A DNA stretch of 34,633 nt. It comes from Candidatus Agathobaculum merdipullorum. Lineage in GTDB: Bacteria > Bacillota > Clostridia > Oscillospirales > Butyricicoccaceae. The position numbers and the translations under genes are program-made. The notes beneath the pieces were generated by a model, which was given only the letters and a program-made list of their open reading frames with translations, made no database searches and was not told the DNA's origin. The stretch covers positions 1 to 34,633 of the forward strand of contig DXDZ01000046.1 in assembly GCA_019115185.1 (NCBI GenBank), in the 5' to 3' direction. Positions 8,212 to 17,374 of the stretch are shown here, in pieces (position 1 is the stretch's first letter; each line of letters starts with the position of its first letter).

Positions 8212-8481
8212 TTACGGCTCGAGCGGTTTGTCATACTGTCGCGCGCGGTCGGAATCGGTCAGACCGCTGGTAGTCGGGTCGTTGAGTGCGCTCCAGATGT
8301 TGGATGCGATTAAAAACAGGCAGTATGGGTTGTTTATCGCCTGACGGATGACATCCCAAACTGCGCCCCAGCTGGTCATATCAGAAGCGGTCAGACTGGC
8401 ATAAGTCAGCATGGTGGCGGAAATACCCAGCAAAAGCTGCATCCAGAACACCGGGTTTTTGAGGCGGACACGCAAGTTCAT
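8212..8481 (-). CDS. Phi-LC3-type phage holin family protein
   Basis: 89 residues. It starts MNLRVRLKNPVFWMQLLLG and ends SGLTDSDRARQYDKPLEP; a basic N-terminus, KNPVFW and the GLTDS...Y.KP tail are hallmarks of the phi LC3 holin family. A hydrophobic segment at ~11-31 and a shorter one at ~53-67 fit a small membrane protein. In phages holins form pores that release endolysin, but no endolysin, capsid or integrase gene is nearby. It may be a prophage relic or a domesticated host copy. The ATG at 8481 follows GAAAGGAGG by about 10 bases on the minus strand; an upstream in-frame ATG at 8547 would add 22 atypical residues. It converges with the CarD-like gene and is divergent from the GH13 gene. 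Confidence 0.82.
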   Translation of the reverse strand: MNLRVRLKNPVFWMQLLLGISATMLTYASLTASDMTSWGAVWDVIRQAINNPYCLFLIASNIWSALNDPTTSGLTDSDRARQYDKPLEP

Positions 8482-8645
8482 GAACGCAAAACCTCCTTTC
8501 GTCATTTCGGGCCGCTGCGGTTTGAATGAAATGGATAAACAGCGCACCGGCGGCTGTTATCATAGTATGAAGGGGCGGGTGCGATTGCCCGTGCGCGGTC
8601 TGCCCATGCCATCATGGATGCAGCGGCTGGCATACCCGGTTTTTT

Positions 8646-8674
8646 GTTTACCTTGCGCATAGTTCGTGCTATAC
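8646..8674 (+). promoter_or_regulatory. Promoter of the GH13 gene, extended -10 type
   Basis: TTTACC (8646-8651), 17-base spacer, TGC-TATACT (-10 at 8669-8674). The predicted transcript start near 8681 favours the TTG start at 8709 over the ATG at 8691. Confidence 0.7.
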
Positions 8675-8708
8675 TATATAAAGAGATTTTATGTTTGGGG
8701 GAAATTTT

Positions 8709-10625
8709 TTGAATACCATTCCCGATTGTATGTTCTATTCCCGTGATCCCAGGTGCAAAGCGCCGTATGGCGCGGTACCTGCCGGACAGACGGTTGACTT
8801 TTCTGCTTATCCCAAGCGCGAACGCGGCACCGAGCATATCACCCTCTGGGTGGAGGAGGACGGCAAGGAGCCGGAGGCGTTTCCAATGCGGTGGAACGGC
8901 CTTGCCGGAGCGCGTGACCACTATACGACCAGCTTCACGCCGACGCATCCGGGGCTGTACTGGTATTACTTCACCATGGATACGGCGGACGGCCCGCGCT
9001 ACTGCGCGCGCGGCTATGCCGGACGCGCGGAGATCATCGACGCGCTGGGTGATAAATTCCAGCTCACTGTATACGATCCCAATTATCAGCCGCCGCGCTG
9101 GTTCGGCCGGGGCATCACATATAATATCTTCCCCGACCGCTTCTGCCGGGACAAAATGCCCGTTCAGCCTGAGGGGGAGGGGATCGCGCCGCGTGTGCTG
9201 CACGAAAACTGGGACGATATCCCGGTTTACCGGCCGGATGAGAACGGCGAGATTCTCAACAACGACTTTTTCGGCGGTACGCTGCGCGGGGTCATCAGCA
9301 AGCTGGACTATCTGGAAAGCCTGCATGTGACCACCATTTATTTCAATCCGATGTTTCAGGCGTATTCCAACCACCGCTATGACACGGGTGACTACAAGCG
9401 CATCGACCCGCTGTTCGGCAGCGAGGAGGATTTTCGCACACTGTGCGAGCAGGCTGCCGCACGCGGTATGCGCGTGGTGCTGGACGGCGTGTTCAACCAT
9501 ACCGGCTACGACAGCCGCTATTTCAATGCCCGCGGCCGGTATAATAGTGTCGGGGCGCATCAGTCCAAGGATTCGCCCTATTATCGCTGGTATGATTTTC
9601 AGGAATGGCCGGACAAGTACGGCTCGTGGTGGGGTATCTACACACTGCCGCAGGTGCGGGAGATGGACGAGAGCTATCTCGACTATATCATCGAAAATGA
9701 GGACAGTGTCGTGCGCCGCTGGCTGCGGCTGGGCGCATCCGGCTGGCGGCTGGATGTGGCCGACGAGCTGCCCGACGCCTTCATCCAGAAGCTCAACGCC
9801 GCGGCCAAGCGGGAAAAGCCGGATGCACTGGTGATTGGTGAGGTCTGGGAGGATGCTTCCAACAAGATCGCCTATTCCGAGCGCCGTAAGTATTTTCAGG
9901 GCGGCGAGCTGGACAGCGTGATGAATTATCCGCTGCGCGACGCGATTTTGTCGTTCTTAAACGGCGGCACAGCCGAACATTTTGCCGAAACCATGGAGTG
10001 CATCCGCGAAAATTATCCGCGCGACGTGTTTTATAACCTGATGAACGTCATCGGAACGCATGACACGGCGCGTGCGCTCACCCTGCTGGGTGTTTCCGAT
10101 GAGGAATGGAAGATGGACCGCGACGGGCGCGCGCATTACGAGCTGCCGCCTGACCGATTGGCAAATGCGTTGCGCAAGCTGCGTCTGGCCGCGGTCATTC
10201 AATTCACCATGCCGGGCTCTCCTACCATTTATTATGGCGACGAGGCCGGACGGCAGGGGTTTGAGGACCCGTTCAACCGCCGGACCTATCCGTGGGGGCA
10301 GGAGGACCGCGAGCTGCTCGCGTTTTATCGCCGTTTGTGCGCACTGCGCGCGGACAGCCATACGCTGGCGGATGGAGAACTGCATTTCGTGCGCTGCCAC
10401 GGCGCGCTGCTGCAATATGAGCGCACGAGCGATACCTCCCGCCTGATGGTGATCATCAACCGCGGGCATCATCATATCCGCACCTGTGTGCAGGCGGTTT
10501 GCGCGGTGGATATGATGAGTGGAGAGGAGTTTGAGGACGCGGACAGCCACGGCGTGCACATTTCTGTGCCGCCTGAAACCGCCTATGTGCTGCGCTGCTT
10601 CGGCCATACCTTAGAAAAGGAGTAG
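8709..10625 (+). CDS. GH13 alpha-glycosidase (neopullulanase/cyclomaltodextrinase-like)
   Basis: Hydrolyses alpha-glucosidic bonds in maltodextrins, pullulan or cyclodextrins; the exact specificity cannot be told. 638 residues from the TTG start. Residues ~1-130 form a CBM34-like beta-sandwich. The catalytic barrel begins at ITYNIFPDRFCRDK. Region I is DGVFNHTGYD. The nucleophile is in GWRLDVADE (D349), the acid/base in VIGEVWEDA (E378) and the stabiliser in GTHDTAR (D452), so the triad is complete. There is no signal peptide, so it is probably cytoplasmic and acts on imported or stored glucan, which fits the glgB gene at the window start. TTG 8709 has GGGGGAAA about 7 bases upstream; ATG 8691 (six residues longer) is the alternative. 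The Nudix gene follows after 6 bases. Confidence 0.93.
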   Translation: MNTIPDCMFYSRDPRCKAPYGAVPAGQTVDFSAYPKRERGTEHITLWVEEDGKEPEAFPMRWNGLAGARDHYTTSFTPTHPGLYWYYFTMDTADGPRYCARGYAGRAEIIDALGDKFQLTVYDPNYQPPRWFGRGITYNIFPDRFCRDKMPVQPEGEGIAPRVLHENWDDIPVYRPDENGEILNNDFFGGTLRGVISKLDYLESLHVTTIYFNPMFQAYSNHRYDTGDYKRIDPLFGSEEDFRTLCEQAAARGMRVVLDGVFNHTGYDSRYFNARGRYNSVGAHQSKDSPYYRWYDFQEWPDKYGSWWGIYTLPQVREMDESYLDYIIENEDSVVRRWLRLGASGWRLDVADELPDAFIQKLNAAAKREKPDALVIGEVWEDASNKIAYSERRKYFQGGELDSVMNYPLRDAILSFLNGGTAEHFAETMECIRENYPRDVFYNLMNVIGTHDTARALTLLGVSDEEWKMDRDGRAHYELPPDRLANALRKLRLAAVIQFTMPGSPTIYYGDEAGRQGFEDPFNRRTYPWGQEDRELLAFYRRLCALRADSHTLADGELHFVRCHGALLQYERTSDTSRLMVIINRGHHHIRTCVQAVCAVDMMSGEEFEDADSHGVHISVPPETAYVLRCFGHTLEKE

Positions 10626-10631
10626 ATCAGG

Positions 10632-11174
10632 ATGGATATGCGGGAAAAACAGCTTTCCCATCGGTATTTTTTTGAGGGAAAAATCATGAAGGCACGGCTC
10701 GACGAGGTCGAGCTGCCCAATGGCAAGACCGCTCCGCGTGAGGTGTGCGAGCATGTCGGCGGCGTGGGTGTGCTGCCGATCGACCGGGACGGCAATGTGA
10801 TTCTGGTGCGGCAGTTCCGCTATCCGTATGATACGGAAATGCTGGAAATTCCGGCGGGCAAGCTGGATCACGGCGAAGGGGAGAGCATTGCCGACTGCGG
10901 CGCGCGCGAGCTGAAGGAGGAAACCGGCTGCACGGCGGCGCGTCTGGTGCCGCTCGGCTGCGAGTACCCCTCTCCCGGTTTTTTGACCGAGGTAGTGCAT
11001 TTGTTTGCCGCGCTCGACCTGACCGAGGGCGAAATGCAGCCGGATGAGGATGAATTTGTCGAAGTGGTGCGGCTGCCGCTTGCCGAAGTGGAAGCCATGG
11101 TGGAACGCAACGAGATCCGCGACGCCAAAACCGTGGTTGCGCTGTACCGTGCCAAGCTCAAGGGGCTGTTCTGA
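10632..11174 (+). CDS. Nudix hydrolase, ADP-ribose pyrophosphatase type
   Basis: Predicted to split ADP-ribose or related nucleoside diphosphate derivatives to AMP and ribose-5-phosphate. 180 residues, normal for NudF-like enzymes. The N-terminal region (FFEGKIMKARLDEVELPNGK) and VRQFRYPYDTEMLEIPAGKL are typical of this group. The Nudix box runs from G76 to E97 and ends RELKEETG, but nine residues rather than the standard seven separate the first Glu (E82) from the RE pair; the metal-binding REL.EE is intact. Start ATG 10632 follows AAGGAG by 9 bases. It sits 6 bases after the GH13 stop and 41 bases before walR with no promoter visible in either gap, so all three may share a transcript. Confidence 0.9.
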   Translation: MDMREKQLSHRYFFEGKIMKARLDEVELPNGKTAPREVCEHVGGVGVLPIDRDGNVILVRQFRYPYDTEMLEIPAGKLDHGEGESIADCGARELKEETGCTAARLVPLGCEYPSPGFLTEVVHLFAALDLTEGEMQPDEDEFVEVVRLPLAEVEAMVERNEIRDAKTVVALYRAKLKGLF

Positions 11175-11215
11175 TCAGCACAGCACCCGCCGAACCCTCT
11201 GTGAAGGAGGTCCAT

Positions 11216-11908
11216 ATGGATAAGAAAAAAATTCTGGTGGTCGAGGACGAAAAGGCGATCGCAGACATTCTGGTGTTCAATCTTCAGCGCGAGGGATATG
11301 ATACGCTGGTCGCCTATGACGGCGCAGACGGGCTGCACGCTGCGCTGGAGCAAGCGCCCGATCTGGTGCTGCTGGATGTGATGCTGCCCTCGATGGATGG
11401 ATTTGAAGTGCTCCGGCATATCCGCGAGAAGCAGGACACGCCGATCATCATGCTGACCGCCCGCGAGGAAGAGACCGACAAGGTGCTCGGCCTTGAGCTG
11501 GGCGCGGATGACTATATCACCAAGCCGTTTTCCATGCGCGAGCTGATGGCGCGCGTCAAGGCCAACATGCGGCGCACGCTGTCCGGGGAGGAGCGGGAGA
11601 AGCCTGCCATGCCGTCGGGCGGCGGGCTGCGTATTTCGCGTGAAAACGGCATGGTGTACAAAAACGGGCGGGCGCTTGAGTTGTCCGCGCGTGAGTTTGA
11701 TATTCTGTGCTTCCTGTCCGCATCGCCCGGCCGCGTGTTCTCGCGCGAGGAGCTGATGGAGCAGGTCTGGGGCTATGACTATTACGGCGACCTGCGCGCG
11801 GTCGATGTGGCAATCCGCCGCCTGCGCGAAAAGGTGGAGGATCAGCCGGCCAGCCCGCACTATATCATGACCAAGCGCGGCATGGGCTATTATTTTAACG
11901 ACAAATAG
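11216..11908 (+). CDS. walR: Response regulator WalR (YycF), OmpR/PhoB family
   Basis: DNA-binding partner of WalK that controls cell-wall hydrolases and wall metabolism in low-GC Gram-positives. 230 residues. The receiver domain (1-~120) has the acidic pair in VVEDEK (E10, D11), phosphoacceptor D54 in VLLDVMLPSMDG, T81 and K103 in ITKPF. The winged-helix domain (~130-228) has LSAREFDIL, FSREELMEQVWGYDY and the wing TKRGMGYYF. It is called WalR rather than a generic PhoB because walK, yycH, yycI and yycJ homologues follow in order. ATG 11216 is preceded by AAGGAGG (11204-11210); a GTG at 11201 would overlap that site. No promoter was seen in the 41-base gap before it. Confidence 0.93.
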   Translation: MDKKKILVVEDEKAIADILVFNLQREGYDTLVAYDGADGLHAALEQAPDLVLLDVMLPSMDGFEVLRHIREKQDTPIIMLTAREEETDKVLGLELGADDYITKPFSMRELMARVKANMRRTLSGEEREKPAMPSGGGLRISRENGMVYKNGRALELSAREFDILCFLSASPGRVFSREELMEQVWGYDYYGDLRAVDVAIRRLREKVEDQPASPHYIMTKRGMGYYFNDK

Positions 11909-11984
11909 CGAATGCATCCGTGTTTTGCGCACGGAATAGAGAGAAAAACGGCGCGGCTGCGCTGAGCACGCCGGAGGTGTTGTT

Positions 11985-13763
11985 TTGTTTCGTTCTTTAC
12001 ACATGAAGCTGGTGCTGATTCTGGTGCTGATGATCATATCGGTCATGGCGGTGGTGGGCACGTTCCTCATCAACAGCGTCAACACGTTTTATCTGGACAG
12101 CTTCTATGAGCAGATGCAGAACGTGTTCAACCAGTCGAGCACGATGGATTCCCTCAAGGATGCGGCGGCCGAGCAGGGCGCGCCCGGTTTGCAGACCGTC
12201 ATTGCGGCACGCGAAAGTGCGCTGGGGATTGACGATTACCGCAACTATTATATTCTGGATGCCGAGGGCCGGTATCTGGAAGGCTCCAACCCGAACATCA
12301 CGCTGACCCGGACGAGCAATATCGTCGCCGCGATGGCCGGGGAGCTTGGCGCGCGTTCGTCCGTGTCCGACAGTATGATGGATATCGCCGTGCCGATCGA
12401 CAAGGAAGACGACGGCAGTGTGGATTATATCGTGTACATTACGGACGATAAAAGCGAGATTTCCGACCTGTCGTGGCGCTTTTTCCAGATCGTTATGCAG
12501 GCCATGATGTTCGGCCTGCTCGCGGCGATTCTGCTGTCCTTCCTGCTCAGCAAAACCATCACCACCCCGATCGAGCGCATCACGGAGGGCGCGCGGTCAA
12601 TCGCGGAAGGCAATTTCGATCAGGATCTGGGCGTGCAGTCGTCCGACGAGATCGGCGAACTGACACGCTCGTTCAACTACATGGCGCAGCGGCTCAAAAG
12701 CACGGTGGGCGAGGTGCAGGGCGAGCGCGACAAGCTGAACACGCTGTTCCTGCATATGACGGACGGCGTTGCTGCCTTTACGACCGAGGGAAGGCTGATC
12801 CACATGAACCCGGCGACCGAAAGCCTGCTGGGCGTGCGCATGGAGGATCATCTGACCTTTGACGAGATGTTTGCCGATCTGGACATGCCCAATTCGGACG
12901 AGACGGTCATGCGGAGCTTTCTGACCAGCGAGATCACGCGGCGCGACCGCGTGCTGTCGGTCACGCTTGCGCCGTATGGCGCGCTCGACGGAGAAGGCGG
13001 CGTGATCGCCGTTATCCACGATATCACCGAGCAGCGCCGTCTGGACGACGCGCGGCGTGAATTTGTCGCCAATGTGTCGCATGAGCTGCGCACCCCGCTG
13101 ACCAATATCCGTTCGTATACCGAAACACTGCTGGATGCCGCGGGCGATATTCCGCTTGATACAGAAAAGCAGTTTTTGGGCGTCATATCGAGCGAGTCTG
13201 AGCGCATGGCGCGCATCGTGACCGACCTTTTGACGCTGTCCAAGCTGGATTACGGCCGGATGGAGCTGCGTATGACACGCTTTTCGCTGTCCGAACTGCT
13301 CAAAAAGGTGGCAAACGCCATGAAACTGACCGCACAGAACAACGGTCACGAGATGATCGTGGAGGCACCGGATACGCTGCCCTCCATTGTGGGCGACCGC
13401 GAGCGCATCGAGCAGGTGGTTGTCAACATCCTGTCCAACGCGGTCAAGTATACGCCGTCGGGCGGACACATCCGCCTGTCGGCCTGTGTACCGGCGGAAA
13501 ACCGTGTGCGCATCACGGTTGAGGACAATGGCGTGGGCATTCCGGCGGCCGATGTGCCGCGTCTGTTCGAGCGTTTTTACCGCGTGGATAAGGCGCGCAG
13601 CCGCGCCGCAGGCGGCACTGGCCTCGGCCTTGCCATCGCAAAGGAGATCGTTGAGCAGCATGAGGGCAAGATCGCGCTGGCCAGCGAGTACGGCAAGGGC
13701 ACGATGGTCACCATCACCTTGCCGACAAACCTCACCCCGAACAGGGAGGAGGGGCCGGTATGA
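11985..13763 (+). CDS. walK: Sensor histidine kinase WalK (YycG)
   Basis: Membrane kinase that senses the state of the wall or septum and phosphorylates WalR. 592 residues, close to the usual ~600. Order: TM1 (~9-30), an extracellular sensor domain (~31-163), TM2 (~166-187), HAMP (~188-242), a PAS domain (~245-350; FLHMTDGVAAFTTEGRLIHMNPA), the dimerisation domain with VSHELRTPLTN (phospho-acceptor His366) and an HATPase domain with NAVKYTPSGG, DNGVGIP and GTGLGLAIAKEIVEQH. The topology with one PAS domain matches WalK. The start is TTG at 11985, 7 bases after GGAGG (11973-11977). The stop codon overlaps the start of the next gene (ATGA), which suggests coupled translation. Confidence 0.94.
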   Translation: MFRSLHMKLVLILVLMIISVMAVVGTFLINSVNTFYLDSFYEQMQNVFNQSSTMDSLKDAAAEQGAPGLQTVIAARESALGIDDYRNYYILDAEGRYLEGSNPNITLTRTSNIVAAMAGELGARSSVSDSMMDIAVPIDKEDDGSVDYIVYITDDKSEISDLSWRFFQIVMQAMMFGLLAAILLSFLLSKTITTPIERITEGARSIAEGNFDQDLGVQSSDEIGELTRSFNYMAQRLKSTVGEVQGERDKLNTLFLHMTDGVAAFTTEGRLIHMNPATESLLGVRMEDHLTFDEMFADLDMPNSDETVMRSFLTSEITRRDRVLSVTLAPYGALDGEGGVIAVIHDITEQRRLDDARREFVANVSHELRTPLTNIRSYTETLLDAAGDIPLDTEKQFLGVISSESERMARIVTDLLTLSKLDYGRMELRMTRFSLSELLKKVANAMKLTAQNNGHEMIVEAPDTLPSIVGDRERIEQVVVNILSNAVKYTPSGGHIRLSACVPAENRVRITVEDNGVGIPAADVPRLFERFYRVDKARSRAAGGTGLGLAIAKEIVEQHEGKIALASEYGKGTMVTITLPTNLTPNREEGPV

Positions 13764-15076
13764 GAGGCGCGGAGCGGTCGGTCAAAAATACGGTCAAAAA
13801 TGTGTCGTTGATCGTGCTGGTGCTGCTTCTTCTGACGCTGTGCGTCGCCAATTGGCTGACGGGGCTGAATGTTGCGCAGATGCCGGCGGACAGTCTGCTG
13901 CGGCGTGCGCATGACCATCTGTTCGGCGGCGCGGTGGGCTATGAGCTGCGCTCGTCGGGCGTTGCCGCAGCCGAGCCGGTGCAGCTGGCGCTGACCGTGG
14001 ACGGCCAGCTGTATGGCGTGCAGTACGATGTCACGGAAATCGATGCGGCGGTGACCGCTGTGCGCAACCTGTGGGCGCAGGTGCTGTCGGGTGAAGATTT
14101 GCTCCCCGCCACTGAGGATGAACTGAACGCGGCGCTGCGCACGGGCGACTGCGCCGAATTGCGCTATCATGGCGCGATTCCGCTGGGCGCGGTGGCAGGC
14201 TGGATGGGCGGCGTTTGGAAGGACGACGGCGAAACTCATGTGGAAACGCTGATTTATGCCGCGGGCTCGGAGCGTCTGTTTGTGCGCACTTCGGACGGCG
14301 AACTATATACAGCGGCGGCAAAGGTGGACAAAAGCGTGCTGGCGAATGCGCAGGATGCGTTTCGCGGCATGCCCTGTAAATTTTCAGGCGAAGCGTATGC
14401 GGTGTATCCGGAAACGCTGCTGTTTGACAGCGAGACCCTGTCCCTTCCGCTGCTGGGCAACGAGCAGATCAATCTGTTTTCTACGCGGAGCGGTACAGGG
14501 CTGGAAGAACTGCTGCAAGCGTTCGGGTTTACCGCGTATGCGGATTTTTATACCGAGCAAAACGATCAGGTGCGCGTGTTTATCGACAATGTCAGCACGC
14601 TGCGTGTGAGTGCAGACGGATTGCTGCAATATGCTTCCTCTGCGGAGAACACGGCGGTGCGCGCGTATGAAGAGGGAGAGGTCAGCGGTCAGTCCGCGCT
14701 CGACGCGCAGATGGACTGCGCCCGTCTGATTCTGGATGCGGCGCTGCGGGTCGGTGAAACGAATACGCACGCATCCCTGTATGCGGTTGGACAGGAAAAT
14801 GGGCAGACCACGCTGGTGTTTTTGCAGATGTACGGCGGGGTGCCGGTGCTGGGAGAAAGTGACTTTGCCACCTTTGCGTTTGAGGACGGCGCGTTGGTTT
14901 CTGCCACCATCCGGCTGCAACGATTTGCCGCGCAGGATACCAGCCGCATTGTCCTGCCTGCCAGACAGGCGGCAGCGGGTGCGATGGACGAGGCATGTGG
15001 TCTGATGGTCGCTTACCGCGCGCGGGAGGACGGAACTTATGTTCCGGGTCGCTTCTATCTGAAAAACGCAGCTTGA
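13760..15076 (+). CDS. yycH: YycH-family WalK accessory protein
   Basis: 438 residues with one N-terminal membrane anchor (~14-33, VSLIVLVLLLLTLCVANWLT) and a long outside domain. YycH in Bacillus holds WalK inactive, and in Staphylococcus it activates it, in both cases together with YycI through the membrane segments. The call rests mostly on position (directly after walK, directly before the YycI-like gene), size and topology; these proteins diverge strongly, so sequence likeness is weak by eye. The ATG overlaps the walK stop by 4 bases and is preceded by a GGGAGGAGGGG ribosome site. Codon use and base composition match the neighbours. Confidence 0.8.
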   Translation: MRGAERSVKNTVKNVSLIVLVLLLLTLCVANWLTGLNVAQMPADSLLRRAHDHLFGGAVGYELRSSGVAAAEPVQLALTVDGQLYGVQYDVTEIDAAVTAVRNLWAQVLSGEDLLPATEDELNAALRTGDCAELRYHGAIPLGAVAGWMGGVWKDDGETHVETLIYAAGSERLFVRTSDGELYTAAAKVDKSVLANAQDAFRGMPCKFSGEAYAVYPETLLFDSETLSLPLLGNEQINLFSTRSGTGLEELLQAFGFTAYADFYTEQNDQVRVFIDNVSTLRVSADGLLQYASSAENTAVRAYEEGEVSGQSALDAQMDCARLILDAALRVGETNTHASLYAVGQENGQTTLVFLQMYGGVPVLGESDFATFAFEDGALVSATIRLQRFAAQDTSRIVLPARQAAAGAMDEACGLMVAYRAREDGTYVPGRFYLKNAA

Positions 15077-15092
15077 CAGGAGGTGAGGCCGC

Positions 15093-15917
15093 TTGCAATG
15101 GGATAAAGTAAAAAATGTATTGATCGTCATTTTGCTGGCGGTCAACCTGTTCCTGCTGGTCAATTTCGGCGCTAAGATGTGGCAGGATTACCAGCGCGGC
15201 AAAGAGCTGACGGCGGATCTGCGCACGCTGACGCAAAAGTACGGCATGCAGCTGGACGATGCATTCGAGCTGCCCAAGGATAAGGTGCTGCCCACATTGT
15301 CGATCGACCGCAGCCGTGCGGACGAGGAGAAGGTGGCGCAGGCGATGTTGGGCGAGGAGGCCGAGCGCACCGAGCAGGAGGACGGCACGGTGCAGTTCCA
15401 AAGCGCGGACGGCAAGGTGGAGTGGCATGTGGACGGCACCGTGCAGGCGGAATGCACGACCGGGCAGGACGCCCCCGCCGATGCGGCGGATGCGCTGCGG
15501 CTGGCGCGGCAGCTGCTGTCCGGCTGGGGCTTGCAGGCGGAGGATGAGTCCATGCAGGCGGACGGCCTGACGGTTACCATGACCGGCACGGTCGCAGGTC
15601 AGCCGGTGCACAACCGCGTGCTGACGCTGCGCTTTGACGAAGAGGGGGGCGTTACCCTGAGCGGACTGTGGAGCTTCGGCACACCCTATACCACCGTGCG
15701 CGGCAGCGGCGTATCCTGTAATGCGGCGGATGCACTGCTTGAATTTGCCTCGCGTGCGCAGGATGTGCAGCGGATCAAAACCATGACGGCGGGTTACCGC
15801 ATAGAGGTGGACAGCAACCGCCGCCTGCAGCTTACGCCCACTTGGAAGATTGGGACGGATTCGGGCGAGTATTTGGTGGATTGTGCCAAAAAAACGATTG
15901 TAGACCAGGAAAATTGA
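15093..15917 (+). CDS. yycI: YycI-family WalK accessory protein
   Basis: 274 residues. It begins QWDKVKNVLIVILLAVNLFL, a short cytoplasmic stretch followed by one membrane helix (~8-28); W-x-K-x-K-N before the helix and NLFL at its end are typical of YycI. The rest is an outside domain of the YycH/YycI fold (~30-274), ending ...KIGTDSGEYLVDCAKKTI. It acts with YycH on WalK. The start is TTG 15093, 6 bases after AGGAGGTGA (15078-15086); the next ATG lies inside the membrane domain. It is somewhat more certain than the YycH call because the N-terminal pattern is recognisable. Confidence 0.85.
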   Translation: MQWDKVKNVLIVILLAVNLFLLVNFGAKMWQDYQRGKELTADLRTLTQKYGMQLDDAFELPKDKVLPTLSIDRSRADEEKVAQAMLGEEAERTEQEDGTVQFQSADGKVEWHVDGTVQAECTTGQDAPADAADALRLARQLLSGWGLQAEDESMQADGLTVTMTGTVAGQPVHNRVLTLRFDEEGGVTLSGLWSFGTPYTTVRGSGVSCNAADALLEFASRAQDVQRIKTMTAGYRIEVDSNRRLQLTPTWKIGTDSGEYLVDCAKKTIVDQEN

Positions 15918-15941
15918 AAAATAACTTTCCTTTATCAAAAA

Positions 15942-15953
15942 TTGTGGTACAAT
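15942..15953 (+). promoter_or_regulatory. Possible own promoter of murA (extended -10)
   Basis: TG-G-TACAAT: an extended -10 with the hexamer at 15948-15953. The -35 region (around 15925-15931) matches poorly. It is the only candidate in the 149-base gap between yycI and murA, the largest gap inside this gene run, and the gap shows nothing else clear except a GC-alternating stretch at 15974-15992. Confidence 0.45.
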
Positions 15954-16066
15954 AGATTGATGAGAAAATTTGCGGGCGCACGCACGCGCGCGTCCGGTCA
16001 TAGAATACAGTAATAAGATAGTTCACGCGACGGAACGCGTATTGCAACAGTGAGGAGTAGGTAGGT

Positions 16067-17362
16067 TTGACCAAATATGTAATCAACGGCGGTAAAACGC
16101 TCAATGGAGAGGTCATGATCTCCGGCGCAAAGAACGCGGCGGTTGCGATCGTCCCGGCAGCGCTGCTGGCGGACGGCCCCGTTCGCATTGAGAATGTGCC
16201 CAAGATTATTGATGTGACGCTGCAGCTGGAGATTATGCGCGAACTTGGCGCGCAGATCCGGCTGGTCAACGCAACGACGGTAGAAATCCAGAATACACAG
16301 CATCCCAGCCTCAAGCCGCATGAGCTGGAGCGCAAGCTGCGCGCTTCCTATTATCTGCTCGGCGTGCTGCTGGGCAAATACGGCTATGCTGAGGTCGCCA
16401 TGCCGGGCGGCTGCAACTTCGGCGGCGTGCGCCCGATCGATCAGCACATCAAGGGCTTTGAGGCGCTGGGCGCAAGAGTGACGCTGCCCAAGGGTGGATA
16501 CATCCGCGCCGAGGCCCCCGAGGACGGCCTGCACGGCGCACATATCTATTTTGACGTAGTGTCTGTCGGCGCGACCATGAACATCATGCTCGCGGCGGTG
16601 CTGGCCAAGGGCCAGACCATTATGGAAAACTGCGCCAAGGAGCCGCATATCGTCGATTTGGCGAACTTTCTCAATGCCATGGGCGCAAACGTCAAGGGCG
16701 CGGGCACGGATGTCATCAAGATCCGCGGCGTGGAGCGTCTGCACGGCGGTAGCTATTCCATCATCCCCGACCAGATCGAGGCCGGTACGTTCATGGCGGC
16801 GGTCGCCGCGTGCGGAGGTTCGGTGCTGGTCAAAAACGTCATTCCGAAGCACTTGGAGTGCATCACGGCAAAACTCAAGGAAATGAACGTCGAGGTCACC
16901 GAGTTTGACGACGCGGTGCTGGTGCGCCGTGAAGGCCGCCTGACCAAGACCAACATCAAGACCATGCCCTATCCGGGCTTCCCGACCGACATGCAGCCGC
17001 AGATGACGACCGCGTTGTGCCTTGCCGAAGGCACGAGCATCGTCACCGAGGGCGTGTGGGACAGCCGTTACCGCTATACCGAGGAGCTGGCACGCATGGG
17101 GGCCAATATCCATGTGGACGGCAAGATCGCGGTCATCGAGGGCGTAGAGGAATTTAAGGGCGCACCGGTGCGCGCGCATGACCTGCGCGCGGGCGCGGCG
17201 ATGGTCATTGCGGGCCTTGCGGCCAAGGGCGTGACTGAGGTCGAGCAGGTGCAGAATATCGAGCGCGGCTATGAGACGCTTGTGGAGAAATTCGTGGCGC
17301 TGGGCGCGGACATGTACCGCTCCGAGATCCCGGATTCTATGGGCGCGGCAGAGCGCGCGTAA
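16067..17362 (+). CDS. murA: UDP-N-acetylglucosamine 1-carboxyvinyltransferase (MurA)
   Basis: Transfers enolpyruvate from PEP to UDP-GlcNAc, the first committed step of peptidoglycan synthesis. 431 residues. The N-terminus INGGKTLNGEVMISGAKNA carries the catalytic Lys region. The active-site loop MPGGCNFGGVRPIDQH has Cys116, the residue alkylated by fosfomycin, so the enzyme is predicted to be sensitive. Later motifs ISGAKNA, PDQIEAGTFM and FPTDMQPQMT are as in MurA. The start is TTG 16067, 9 bases after GAGGAG. Low-GC Gram-positives often have two murA genes; which paralogue this is cannot be told. It sits between yycI and yycJ, where Bacillus and Staphylococcus have no gene, linking wall synthesis to the WalRK locus. 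Confidence 0.96.
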   Translation: MTKYVINGGKTLNGEVMISGAKNAAVAIVPAALLADGPVRIENVPKIIDVTLQLEIMRELGAQIRLVNATTVEIQNTQHPSLKPHELERKLRASYYLLGVLLGKYGYAEVAMPGGCNFGGVRPIDQHIKGFEALGARVTLPKGGYIRAEAPEDGLHGAHIYFDVVSVGATMNIMLAAVLAKGQTIMENCAKEPHIVDLANFLNAMGANVKGAGTDVIKIRGVERLHGGSYSIIPDQIEAGTFMAAVAACGGSVLVKNVIPKHLECITAKLKEMNVEVTEFDDAVLVRREGRLTKTNIKTMPYPGFPTDMQPQMTTALCLAEGTSIVTEGVWDSRYRYTEELARMGANIHVDGKIAVIEGVEEFKGAPVRAHDLRAGAAMVIAGLAAKGVTEVEQVQNIERGYETLVEKFVALGADMYRSEIPDSMGAAERA

Positions 17363-17374
17363 AAAGGAACACAT

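Noticed and set aside
15974-15992. GC-alternating stretch before murA (CGCACGCACGCGCGCG)
   Set aside because: Considered as a structured or Z-DNA-like regulatory element; it is short, has no proper stem and is in line with the base composition.
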